DNA from: Spirochaetaceae bacterium
Lineage (GTDB): Bacteria > Spirochaetota > Spirochaetia > B11-G9
Assembly: GCA_030643345.1 (NCBI GenBank)
Contig: DAOWMA010000061.1
Coordinates: 1-8,802, forward strand
Direction of reading: 5' to 3'
DNA: 8,802 nt
Shown one piece after another: positions 1 to 5,589 of this stretch. How positions within the stretch are numbered: the first letter of the stretch is position 1; the number at the start of each line of letters is the position of its first letter. The notes under the pieces were generated by a model, which had not been told where the DNA came from, did no database searches, and saw nothing but the letters and a program-made list of their open reading frames with translations. A program made the translations under genes and the position numbers.

Positions 1-506
1 TAAGAGAGATCTTGCTGATAAGAGATGATATTGTAGAAGACAGATTTGATACAATAATAAAAAATGCTGTTATTATAGATATGGACAAAGCATCAAATAT
101 GGATGAACTCTTTGACCTTCTCGCATCTGAATTTTCCAAACTTTTTAATGCCGGAAAAGAGGATATAAAGAAGCTAATCTATGACAGGGAAGCAGAATCT
201 ACAACAGTTATTCATACAGGTCTTGCTATTCCACACATAATACTGGGAAAAGAACAAAGATTTGAGATAATCGTCATAAGATCCAAACAGGGTATTATCT
301 TTAAAGGATCAATGGAACCTGTTCATACAGTCTTTGCACTGGCAGGTAGTAGAGATGAAAGGAATTTTCATCTTCAGGCTCTTATGGCTATAGCTCAGAT
401 TGTTCAGAATCCATCTTTTCAAACCAGATGGGACAAAGCAAAAACTGTTAATGATTTACGTCATATAATACTCTTGGGAGAACGTATCCGCAAAGGAGAT
501 ATTTAG
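1..506 (+). CDS. PTS EIIA type-2-like domain protein, 3' part (5' end outside window)
   Basis: The last ~150 residues form a domain like the fructose/mannitol-type EIIA of the phosphotransferase system. The motif GLAIPH has its histidine at residue 75 counting from the TTG at base 12, matching the phosphorylated His of EIIA. The later block DERNFHLQALMAIAQIV also fits the family. The frame is open leftward through base 3 (Arg-Glu-Ile before that TTG) with no stop, and no SD precedes the TTG, so the gene most likely starts upstream. The lead-in REILLIRDDIVEDRFD looks like a linker, and EIIA domains of this sort are known at the C-terminus of amino-acid permeases and antiporters. That the missing part is a membrane transporter is inference. 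The stop lies 4 nt before hisI, so the two are probably co-transcribed. The EIIA-like call is good; the full protein identity is open. Confidence 0.8.
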   Translation, partial: REILLIRDDIVEDRFDTIIKNAVIIDMDKASNMDELFDLLASEFSKLFNAGKEDIKKLIYDREAESTTVIHTGLAIPHIILGKEQRFEIIVIRSKQGIIFKGSMEPVHTVFALAGSRDERNFHLQALMAIAQIVQNPSFQTRWDKAKTVNDLRHIILLGERIRKGDI

Positions 507-510
507 CAAA

Positions 511-897
511 ATGGACTTAGCAGAAGTAAATTTTAATAAAATGAAAGGACTTGTTCCGGTAATTGCTCAGGATTCAGAAACAAATGAAATTTTAATGGTT
601 GCATATGCAAACGAAAAAGCTCTTAATCTTACACTCTCTACAGGCTATGCACACTATTACAGCCGGTCCAGAAAGAAAATATGGAAAAAAGGCAGCACTT
701 CCGGGCATACACAGAAGATAGTGGAAATACGTATTGACTGCGATCAGGATAGTCTGATTTACAAGGTTAAACAAATAGGAGGAGCCTGTCACACTGGTTA
801 TTACAGTTGTTTTTTTAGAACACTTGATAAAAAAGGACTCCACCTTAACGGGAAAAAGGTATTTAATCCCCAGACAGTCTACAAACAGGTAAAATAA
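511..897 (+). CDS. hisI: Phosphoribosyl-AMP cyclohydrolase
   Basis: HisI opens the purine ring of phosphoribosyl-AMP to give ProFAR, the third step of histidine synthesis, in the cytoplasm. The 128-aa product has the whole family signature: GLVPVIAQD (13-21), LMVAYAN (28-34), YYSRSRKKIWKKG (49-61), SGH (64-66), and the metal region DCDQD (76-80) followed by GGACHTG (90-96) and C100. Cys77, Cys93 and Cys100 fit the zinc ligands, and Asp76/78/80 the magnesium site. The length is normal for a stand-alone HisI without a fused HisE domain. The ATG has an AAGGAG at 493-498, 12 nt upstream, which lies within the end of the EIIA-like gene. No other his gene is visible; its partner here is a PTS-like gene, so hisI seems to sit outside a his operon. 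Downstream dxs is convergent, with only 34 nt between stops. Confidence 0.96.
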   Translation: MDLAEVNFNKMKGLVPVIAQDSETNEILMVAYANEKALNLTLSTGYAHYYSRSRKKIWKKGSTSGHTQKIVEIRIDCDQDSLIYKVKQIGGACHTGYYSCFFRTLDKKGLHLNGKKVFNPQTVYKQVK

Positions 898-913
898 GAA
901 CCTGGGTCTTTTT
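886..913. terminator. Weak candidate terminator between convergent hisI and dxs
   Basis: CAGGT (886-890) and ACCTG (900-904) can pair around a 9-nt loop. On the plus strand a T5 run (909-913) follows after 4 nt. The stem overlaps the hisI stop region. With only 5 bp and a gap before the T run, it is a weak candidate, but it is the only hairpin seen in the short convergent gap. Confidence 0.3.
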
Positions 914-931
914 AATCCTGTATTTATCTGT

Positions 932-2869
932 CTAAACAGTTATACAAACCGTATCCTTTTCCCTTAAAATTTTTTTTACCACAAATTGACTTACAAATCG
1001 TGCTATACCGGGACCATCCAGACCGCAGTATGCCAGAAGCTCCGATCTAAGGGCCTGGGTCAAAAATTCTTCAGGGATTCCTTTGTGCTGAAACAGGACA
1101 TCAGATTTACTTTCCAATAAAAGGGATGCTATATATTCGCCGACACCGCCCTTACGGGATCCTTCTTCCACCATAAAGGCATAGGAATATTCAGATATTA
1201 TATCCAGTAGATATTCTTTATCTATAGGTTTAATAAAACGTAAATTATAGAGGTCAGTTTCAATATCCTGATCTTTTAAAATTTCACATGAACGAAGAGC
1301 CTCATCTACCAACCCTCCAACTGTTATAATCAGAACTTTACCGGATGATTTTCTGATAAACACGCCCCTTCCCTCTACAATAGGAAGATTTGTGCCATTA
1401 ACTCCTTTTAAACATTCCGCTTTAGGATATCTAAAAAGCACTGGCCGGTCAGCAGAAAAAGCATAATCCAGCATAATTTTAAATTCTTCTGCTGATCCGG
1501 GAGCAAATATTGTTATACCAGGTACAGCACGAAAAAGCGAAATATCAAAAGCTCCCTGGTGAGTTTCTCCATCACTGCTGACAAGCCCTGATCTGTCCAT
1601 AGCAATAACAACAGGAAATCCGGGAATTGCAATATCATGAATCAGCTGGTCCACAGCTCGTTGCATAAATGTGGAATATATTGCAACAACAGGCTTTAAT
1701 CCTGAAGCAGCCAGCCCGGCCCCAAAGGTAAGAGCATGCTGTTCGGCTATACCTACATCAAAGAATCTTGTTGGAAATGCCTCCTGAAAAGAATTCAACC
1801 CTGTACCCTTTCCCATTGCAGCAGTGACCACGACAATATTTTTGTCTTTACTGGCACTTTCCAGTACCAGCTCACCAAAGATGCTTGTAAAAGTATTTTC
1901 AGTAAAAGAATTACTGTCCATAGGTGAAGGTATAGGAGAAACGCCATGATAATCTGCAGGATTTTCTTCTGCTTTTGAATACCCTTTCCCCTTCCTTGTT
2001 ACAACATGAACAATGACCGGTTTATGAAGTTTTTTTACATTTTCAAGTACTTTAGTAAGCATCGAAATGGAATGGCCGTCAATAGGACCGACATACTCGA
2101 AACCCAATTCAGAAAATATTGTTTCCTTGAGAAAAACTGCTTTTACACCTCTTTTCATCCGCATCACAAATTGGAAAATTCTATAACCAAAAAAAGGAAT
2201 ACTAAGTAATCCCTTATCAATAAGGTCACGAATTCTCTGGTAAGACCTTGTTCCGGCTATACGGCTTACAAATGATGAACTTTTGGAAATGGCTGAACGT
2301 GAGGAAAGGCCGCCTACGTTTTTACTGATAGACATATTATTATCATTATAGATAATGATAAGGTCCTTCCGCAGGTACCCGGAATGGTTTAGGGCCTCGA
2401 AAGCCATACCACCGGTAATTGCTCCATCTCCAATAACAGCAATTACCTTTCCTTTTTCTCCCTTAAGACGCTTCCCTATAAGAAGACCAAGAGCTGCAGA
2501 AATTGATGTAGAGGCATGTCCGGTCTCGAAAATATCATGTTTACTTTCATTTCTTTTAGGGAAACCGCTTAATCCATCCTTCAGACGAATAGAATCAAAT
2601 CTATCGTTTCTTCCAGTCAGAATCTTATGAGTATAACATTGGTGACCAACATCCCAGATAAACTGATCTTTCGGGCTGTTAAAAACCCGGTGCATAGCTA
2701 TAGTAAGCTCAACAACACCCAGGTTTGAAGCCATATGGCCGCCATTACGATTAACTACCTCTATTATCCTCTCTCTGATCTCAGCAGCGAGTCCGGGAAG
2801 TAAAGGCAGAGGCAGTTCTTTTAACTTTTCAGGTGAGTTTATTTTGTCTAATAAAGGCTCTTGTTTCAT
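932..2869 (-). CDS. dxs: 1-deoxy-D-xylulose-5-phosphate synthase
   Basis: Dxs condenses pyruvate and glyceraldehyde 3-phosphate, using thiamine diphosphate, in the first step of the MEP isoprenoid pathway. The 645-aa length is typical. Seen in order: GGHMASNLGVVELT (43-56, His45 matching the E. coli active-site His49), WDVGHQ (72-77), the TPP-binding pair GDGAITGGM (147-155) and NDNN (175-178), DVGIAEQHA (371-379) with the expected catalytic Glu376, and DRSGLVSSDGETHQG (425-439) with His437. RYP (480-482) keeps the arginine of the substrate-phosphate site, although the next residues are KAE rather than the usual RG. The N-terminus (LLDKINSPEKLKEL) matches the normal Dxs start, which supports this ATG even though no convincing SD precedes it. 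A hairpin separates it from the small ribosomal-protein gene upstream, so it may have its own promoter or depend on read-through. Confidence 0.97.
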   Translation of the reverse strand: MKQEPLLDKINSPEKLKELPLPLLPGLAAEIRERIIEVVNRNGGHMASNLGVVELTIAMHRVFNSPKDQFIWDVGHQCYTHKILTGRNDRFDSIRLKDGLSGFPKRNESKHDIFETGHASTSISAALGLLIGKRLKGEKGKVIAVIGDGAITGGMAFEALNHSGYLRKDLIIIYNDNNMSISKNVGGLSSRSAISKSSSFVSRIAGTRSYQRIRDLIDKGLLSIPFFGYRIFQFVMRMKRGVKAVFLKETIFSELGFEYVGPIDGHSISMLTKVLENVKKLHKPVIVHVVTRKGKGYSKAEENPADYHGVSPIPSPMDSNSFTENTFTSIFGELVLESASKDKNIVVVTAAMGKGTGLNSFQEAFPTRFFDVGIAEQHALTFGAGLAASGLKPVVAIYSTFMQRAVDQLIHDIAIPGFPVVIAMDRSGLVSSDGETHQGAFDISLFRAVPGITIFAPGSAEEFKIMLDYAFSADRPVLFRYPKAECLKGVNGTNLPIVEGRGVFIRKSSGKVLIITVGGLVDEALRSCEILKDQDIETDLYNLRFIKPIDKEYLLDIISEYSYAFMVEEGSRKGGVGEYIASLLLESKSDVLFQHKGIPEEFLTQALRSELLAYCGLDGPGIARFVSQFVVKKILREKDTVCITV

Positions 2870-2911
2870 CTATTAAAGATATTAACTCAATTTATAAAAA
2901 ATTACAGTTAG

Positions 2912-2948
2912 AAATGAAATAGTTACCACCCTGAGGTGATAACTATTT
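2912..2948 (-). terminator. Hairpin between the mS38-like gene and dxs, likely terminator or attenuator
   Basis: Bases 2917-2930 pair with 2935-2948 around the 4-nt loop 2931-2934. In minus-strand RNA all 14 positions pair, with a single G-U; in plus-strand RNA the same position is a C-A mismatch, so the structure favours the minus transcript. It begins 5 nt after the stop codon of the small gene. The downstream tract (TTTCATTTC) is only moderately U-rich, so partial termination with read-through into dxs is plausible. Confidence 0.6.
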
Positions 2949-2953
2949 GTTAT

Positions 2954-3043
2954 CTATTTCTTTTTGTGTCTGTTTTTTCTTAGTTTTTTCTTTCTCTTAT
3001 GAGTCGAAATCTTATGCCTCTTTCGTTTTTTTCCACACGGCAC
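2954..3043 (-). CDS. Small ribosomal protein of the mS38/AURKAIP1-COX24 type (29 aa)
   Basis: The 29-residue product is almost entirely basic: a short VPCG start, then KKRKRHKISTHKRKK and LRKNRHKKK. This is the pattern of the AURKAIP1/COX24 domain, known as mS38 in mitochondrial ribosomes and as a tiny extra small-subunit protein (called bS22) in mycobacterial ribosomes; similar ~30-aa proteins occur in other bacteria. It should sit in the 30S subunit bound to 16S rRNA. The GTG at 3043 is chosen because the protein then begins exactly at the conserved segment, and because AAGGAG (3053-3058) lies 9 nt upstream. A longer reading from an ATG at 3163 is rejected: it would run through the promoter and leader hairpin. 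The gene has its own promoter (3102-3130). It is easily missed because of its size and GTG start. Confidence 0.85.
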   Translation of the reverse strand: MPCGKKRKRHKISTHKRKKKLRKNRHKKK

Positions 3044-3052
3044 TGTAGGCCA

Positions 3053-3083
3053 CTCCTTACACCCCGTATAGAATACCCGGGGT
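3053..3083 (-). promoter_or_regulatory. 5' leader hairpin adjoining the Shine-Dalgarno of the mS38-like gene
   Basis: On the minus strand ACCCC (3083-3079) and GTAT (3076-3073) pair with ATAC (3069-3066) and GGGGT (3065-3061), with a 3-nt loop and a 2-nt bulge. The hairpin ends 2 nt before the AAGGAG at 3058-3053, which is 9 nt from the GTG start. A G/C-rich hairpin beside the ribosome site could modulate translation, for example by autoregulation, or protect the 5' end of the mRNA. The structure is seen in the sequence; the role is inference. Confidence 0.55.
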
Positions 3084-3101
3084 AAAATCAAATCTTTACC
3101 G

Positions 3102-3130
3102 ATTATGCCCATTGAGGCCCTTGTAGTCAA
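3102..3130 (-). promoter_or_regulatory. Sigma-70-type promoter for the mS38-like gene
   Basis: On the minus strand, TTGACT (3130-3125) is followed by a 17-nt spacer and CATAAT (3107-3102). Each hexamer is 5/6 to consensus with ideal spacing. The predicted start near 3095 gives a leader of about 50 nt that contains the hairpin at 3061-3083. Confidence 0.75.
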
Positions 3131-3152
3131 TAGGGAGGAGGGTGGATAGTTA

Positions 3153-3181
3153 TTGAAAAACATACTGTATGGCTATATAGT
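3153..3181 (+). promoter_or_regulatory. Sigma-70-type promoter for the 313-aa gene and murD; probably leaderless
   Basis: TTGAAA (3153-3158), a 17-nt spacer and TATAGT (3176-3181): each hexamer is 5/6 to consensus. A start about 7 nt past the -10 falls at 3188-3190, on or next to the ATG at 3190. No SD precedes that ATG, which fits a leaderless mRNA. The start site itself is predicted, not observed. Confidence 0.65.
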
Positions 3182-3184
3182 ATG
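3161..3184. repeat. Inverted repeat over the plus-strand promoter, possible operator
   Basis: Bases 3161-3170 (CATACTGTAT) and 3175-3184 (ATATAGTATG) form a 10-bp inverted repeat around GGCT, with one G-T position. It covers most of the spacer and the whole -10 of the promoter at 3153-3181, where a dimeric repressor would block RNA polymerase. If the start site is at about 3189, the repeat is not transcribed from this promoter, so a DNA-level role is more likely than an RNA hairpin. AT-rich repeats of this size can also arise by chance. Confidence 0.45.
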
Positions 3185-3189
3185 TCATA

Positions 3190-4131
3190 ATGGAGAGGAT
3201 ACTTAATAAAATTATTATTAGTTCTACAAGTGAAAGAATTAGCAACATTCTGACAGTGGAAAATAAAAACAGTACTTATACCTATCATTTCAATCAAAAT
3301 GAAGAATCTTTTATAAAATTAGAAATTGAGTTTACAGTACCCCATTTCCCAATACATCATGACTCGGAAGCAGATATACCTAAAAAATCATATATAAATG
3401 CATTGGAAAATTTAATGAAGCAGATTATTCCCAACACAGCTTCTATTTTTTCAAATCTTACCTATTTTTTTGAGTCAACTGAAATTTTTCATCCAAGCTT
3501 CTATCAGATTTACAGATACAAAGAGCAGCTTTATCTATATTTAATTCGTCTGGACCTTTTATTCAAACCAAGTGATGGAACCATTGTGGAATCAGGAAGT
3601 AATGATGTAACAAATGAATACAAAACTACTAATTTATATATGGAAAGTGACCTTATACCCCTTTCTGAATATACTTCAAAAAATGGAAAAATATCAGGAT
3701 TTATTATTGAACAGAATATTTCAGATACCTGGATTGGTGAAACAGGAAGAGGATATCTTCATGAGGGAATATGGATCGATCAGGAACTGACGAAATTCAT
3801 GTCTAAACTTTTTCTTTCCAACAATAAAAATGCATATCCATACTACCCTTTCACCTGCAAATACAGGACTTTTTGTCATACAGTTACCGATCTAACCATA
3901 AATGGAAGGAAAAAACACCTGCTCTATCTGCATAATGCAAGAGCATTTATTTTACCTCTTCTTGAAAAAATACAGGACGCCCTTAAGCAGGACAGCTTCA
4001 GTTCCGATCTTCCGGCTTTTGTAGAAATGAGGGAAAAAGTTCCGAAGTACTGGGATGAAGTATGGAAGCCTTTAAACGTAAAGAGATACCTTAACAAAAG
4101 TGATATGAAGGAGTTTCTTATTGAATTCTGA
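3190..4131 (+). CDS. Unrecognised 313-aa protein coupled to murD
   Basis: I do not recognise this family. The 313-aa product has no signal peptide and no clear membrane segment, so it is probably cytoplasmic. It is rich in Tyr, Phe, Ile, Asn and Lys. Segments that look structured and worth aligning are FTVPHFPIHHD (48-58), FHPSFYQIYRYKEQLYLYLIRLD (100-122), the Gly/Trp-containing stretch DTWIGETGRGYLHEGIWID (179-197), the aromatic and Cys/His stretch YPYYPFTCKYRTFCH (216-230), and REKVPKYWDEVWKPLN (281-296). Two Cys and one His in 223-230 are too few for a confident zinc-site claim. The ATG at 3190 has no SD but sits where the predicted transcript begins. The 3' end overlaps murD by 11 nt and carries the murD SD, so the two are translationally linked. 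A role tied to peptidoglycan synthesis or its control is inference from that linkage only. Confidence 0.85.
   Translation: MERILNKIIISSTSERISNILTVENKNSTYTYHFNQNEESFIKLEIEFTVPHFPIHHDSEADIPKKSYINALENLMKQIIPNTASIFSNLTYFFESTEIFHPSFYQIYRYKEQLYLYLIRLDLLFKPSDGTIVESGSNDVTNEYKTTNLYMESDLIPLSEYTSKNGKISGFIIEQNISDTWIGETGRGYLHEGIWIDQELTKFMSKLFLSNNKNAYPYYPFTCKYRTFCHTVTDLTINGRKKHLLYLHNARAFILPLLEKIQDALKQDSFSSDLPAFVEMREKVPKYWDEVWKPLNVKRYLNKSDMKEFLIEF
4108..4113 (+). promoter_or_regulatory. Shine-Dalgarno that fixes the murD TTG start
   Basis: AAGGAG ends 7 nt before the TTG at 4121. It lies inside the last codons of the 313-aa gene, so ribosomes finishing that gene (stop at 4129-4131) are placed to initiate murD. 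Confidence 0.8.
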
Positions 4132-5503
4132 TACAGATATCTCTTCCCTGAAAGTTACCATAATGGGACTGGGACTTCATGGCGGGGGGCTGGCTTCTGC
4201 ACTTTTTTTTGCATCCAGAGGTGCAGAAGTTACTGTTACTGATCTAAGGGAAGAATCTATACTAAAACCTGTTATCAAACAGTTGGCAGATTATGATATT
4301 AAATATGTTCTGGGTAAACACCTGGATGAGGATTTTGTATCTGCAGATTTGGTAATAAAAAACCCTGCAGTATCAGGTAGCTCACCATACCTGAAGATGG
4401 CAAAGCTTGTAGAAACAGATATCTCAATTTTTTTAAAATTCAACAAGCGGCCTGTAATTGCAGTAACAGGAAGTAAGGGTAAATCCACAACCGTCTCTGC
4501 GGTTTACGATGTAATGCATTTTTTTCTTCCTGATACAAAACTTGGTGGAAATATAACAACATCCCCCCTCAATTTTATTGATGATTGTACAGTTAAAAAC
4601 AGAACACCGGTTATCCTGGAACTCTCATCCTGGCAGCTTGCAGATTTAAAGAACACGAATTTACTTGTCCCCCGGATAGCTGTTATTACAAATATTATGC
4701 CCGATCACCAAAACAGATATTCATCCATGGATGAGTATGTTGCTGATAAAAAGCTTATATATGCAAATCAGTCGGCAGGTGACTTATTAATTTGTAATTA
4801 TGATGATGGTTACGGCAGAGAATTTGCGTCAGAAACTGCTGCAAAGGTTTTTTTTGTTTCAGCTTCAGATCTCCCGATTAATATTGACGGTGCATTCTTA
4901 CTTAACAATGAAGGTTATTGCAGGATTAACGGTAAGGTAGAAAAATTTTTACCTGAAAAGATACAGATACCTGGAGAACACAACAGACTTAATATGCTTT
5001 ATGCAGCACTTATACTGCGGTTATCAGGTATTGATGCTGATCAAATCAGCAGCAGACTTAACCAGTTTACAGGTATAGCCCACAGGATGGAATTGATAAT
5101 AGTAAGAAACGGCGTTTCATGGTACAACGATAGTGCTGCTACTATCCCCCAGGCAACTGCAGCGGCAATGAGAGGTTGTCAAACACCATTCAGGCTTATT
5201 GCAGGGGGGACCGACAAAAAACTCGATTTTGATGGAACTATTGAAGCTTTTTCACTGGCCAGAAGTATTTATCTACTTGAAGGAAGTGCCACAGACAGAC
5301 TTACTGCTCTTCTTCATAATCAGAACATTCCCTATAACGGTCCCTATGACAACCTGATAACTGCTGTCAAACAAGCTGCTGCTGATAGCCAACCAGGTGA
5401 ATCTGTAATATTTTCACCAGGTGCCACATCATTCGGGATGTTTTTAAACGAATTCGACAGGGGTGATAAATTCAGACAGATGGTTTTGGATTTACCGACG
5501 TAG
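4121..5503 (+). CDS. murD: UDP-N-acetylmuramoyl-L-alanine--D-glutamate ligase
   Basis: MurD adds D-glutamate to UDP-MurNAc-L-Ala using ATP, in the cytoplasm, in peptidoglycan precursor synthesis. The 460 aa show three Mur-ligase domains: an N-terminal Rossmann-like part with MGLGLHGGGLAS (15-26), the ATPase P-loop TGSKGKSTT (116-124), ELSSWQL (167-173), PDH (194-196), Lys210 at the place of the carbamylated lysine, GEHNRLN (285-291), then HRMELI (321-326), NDSAAT (336-341) and SPGATSFGMFLNEFDRGDKF (432-451) of the C-terminal domain. Compared with E. coli MurD, the NDSKAT lysine is Ala and SPACAS is SPGATS; such variants occur among divergent MurDs, but they lie in the substrate-contact region. 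The start is TTG at 4121, supported by AAGGAG 7 nt upstream and an 11-nt overlap with the preceding gene. The TAG stop lies inside a large palindrome. Confidence 0.94.
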   Translation: MNSDTDISSLKVTIMGLGLHGGGLASALFFASRGAEVTVTDLREESILKPVIKQLADYDIKYVLGKHLDEDFVSADLVIKNPAVSGSSPYLKMAKLVETDISIFLKFNKRPVIAVTGSKGKSTTVSAVYDVMHFFLPDTKLGGNITTSPLNFIDDCTVKNRTPVILELSSWQLADLKNTNLLVPRIAVITNIMPDHQNRYSSMDEYVADKKLIYANQSAGDLLICNYDDGYGREFASETAAKVFFVSASDLPINIDGAFLLNNEGYCRINGKVEKFLPEKIQIPGEHNRLNMLYAALILRLSGIDADQISSRLNQFTGIAHRMELIIVRNGVSWYNDSAATIPQATAAAMRGCQTPFRLIAGGTDKKLDFDGTIEAFSLARSIYLLEGSATDRLTALLHNQNIPYNGPYDNLITAVKQAAADSQPGESVIFSPGATSFGMFLNEFDRGDKFRQMVLDLPT

Positions 5504-5547
5504 GGGCAGTCTGGTCGGAAGCAAGCTTCCGACCAGACTGCCCTTAC
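5500..5547. repeat. 23-bp REP-like palindrome containing the murD stop codon
   Basis: Bases 5500-5522 pair with 5525-5547 with one G-T exception (5503/5544); the centre is AA. The inner 19 bp on each side are perfect. The murD TAG (5501-5503) is part of the left arm. There is no T run on either side, so it does not look like a classical terminator. The form (GTAGGGGCAG... with its mirror image) resembles dispersed palindromic REP/MITE-like units found in many bacterial genomes, usually between genes. It may also stabilise the 3' ends of the two convergent mRNAs. No second copy is visible in this window. Confidence 0.85.
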
Positions 5548-5552
5548 AAATT

Positions 5553-5589
5553 ATCCAAACGATTACATTTATCGTTTACGGATTTTTTT
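5553..5589 (+). terminator. Rho-independent terminator of the 313-aa gene-murD operon
   Basis: AAACGAT (5557-5563) pairs with ATCGTTT (5571-5577) around a 7-nt loop. The stem is extended by ATCC (5553-5556) with GGAT (5580-5583) past a 2-nt bulge, and a T7 run (5583-5589) follows directly. The 3' half lies inside the last codons of the opposing FemX-like gene, whose stop is at 5569-5571, so those bases serve both genes. Confidence 0.75.

Noticed and set aside
592..843. Minus-strand 83-codon open frame opposite hisI.
   Set aside because: It is antisense to a well-supported hisI, has no SD or promoter, and its product resembles no family.
2340..2361. Perfect 10-bp inverted repeat (TTATCATTAT / ATAATGATAA) resembling Fur-box half-sites.
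   Set aside because: It lies inside dxs at the codons for the conserved NDN motif of the TPP site. The AT-rich codons for Ile, Tyr, Asn and Asp explain it, and the half-sites point outward relative to a classical Fur box.
2954..3163. A 69-aa reading of the small basic gene from an ATG at 3163.
   Set aside because: The upstream 40 residues would be encoded across the predicted promoter and leader hairpin and show no family similarity. The GTG at 3043 has an ideal SD and starts exactly at the conserved segment.
3169..3190. Mini-ORFs ATG-GCT-ATA-TAG and ATG-TCA-TAA just before the 313-aa gene as an upstream leader peptide.
   Set aside because: The predicted transcript starts at about 3188-3190, so they would not be transcribed from this promoter; they have no SD and are only two or three sense codons long.
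4203..4210. T8 run early in murD as a possible phase-variable tract.
   Set aside because: Similar T and A runs occur throughout this AT-rich window, and murD is essential, so on/off switching is implausible.
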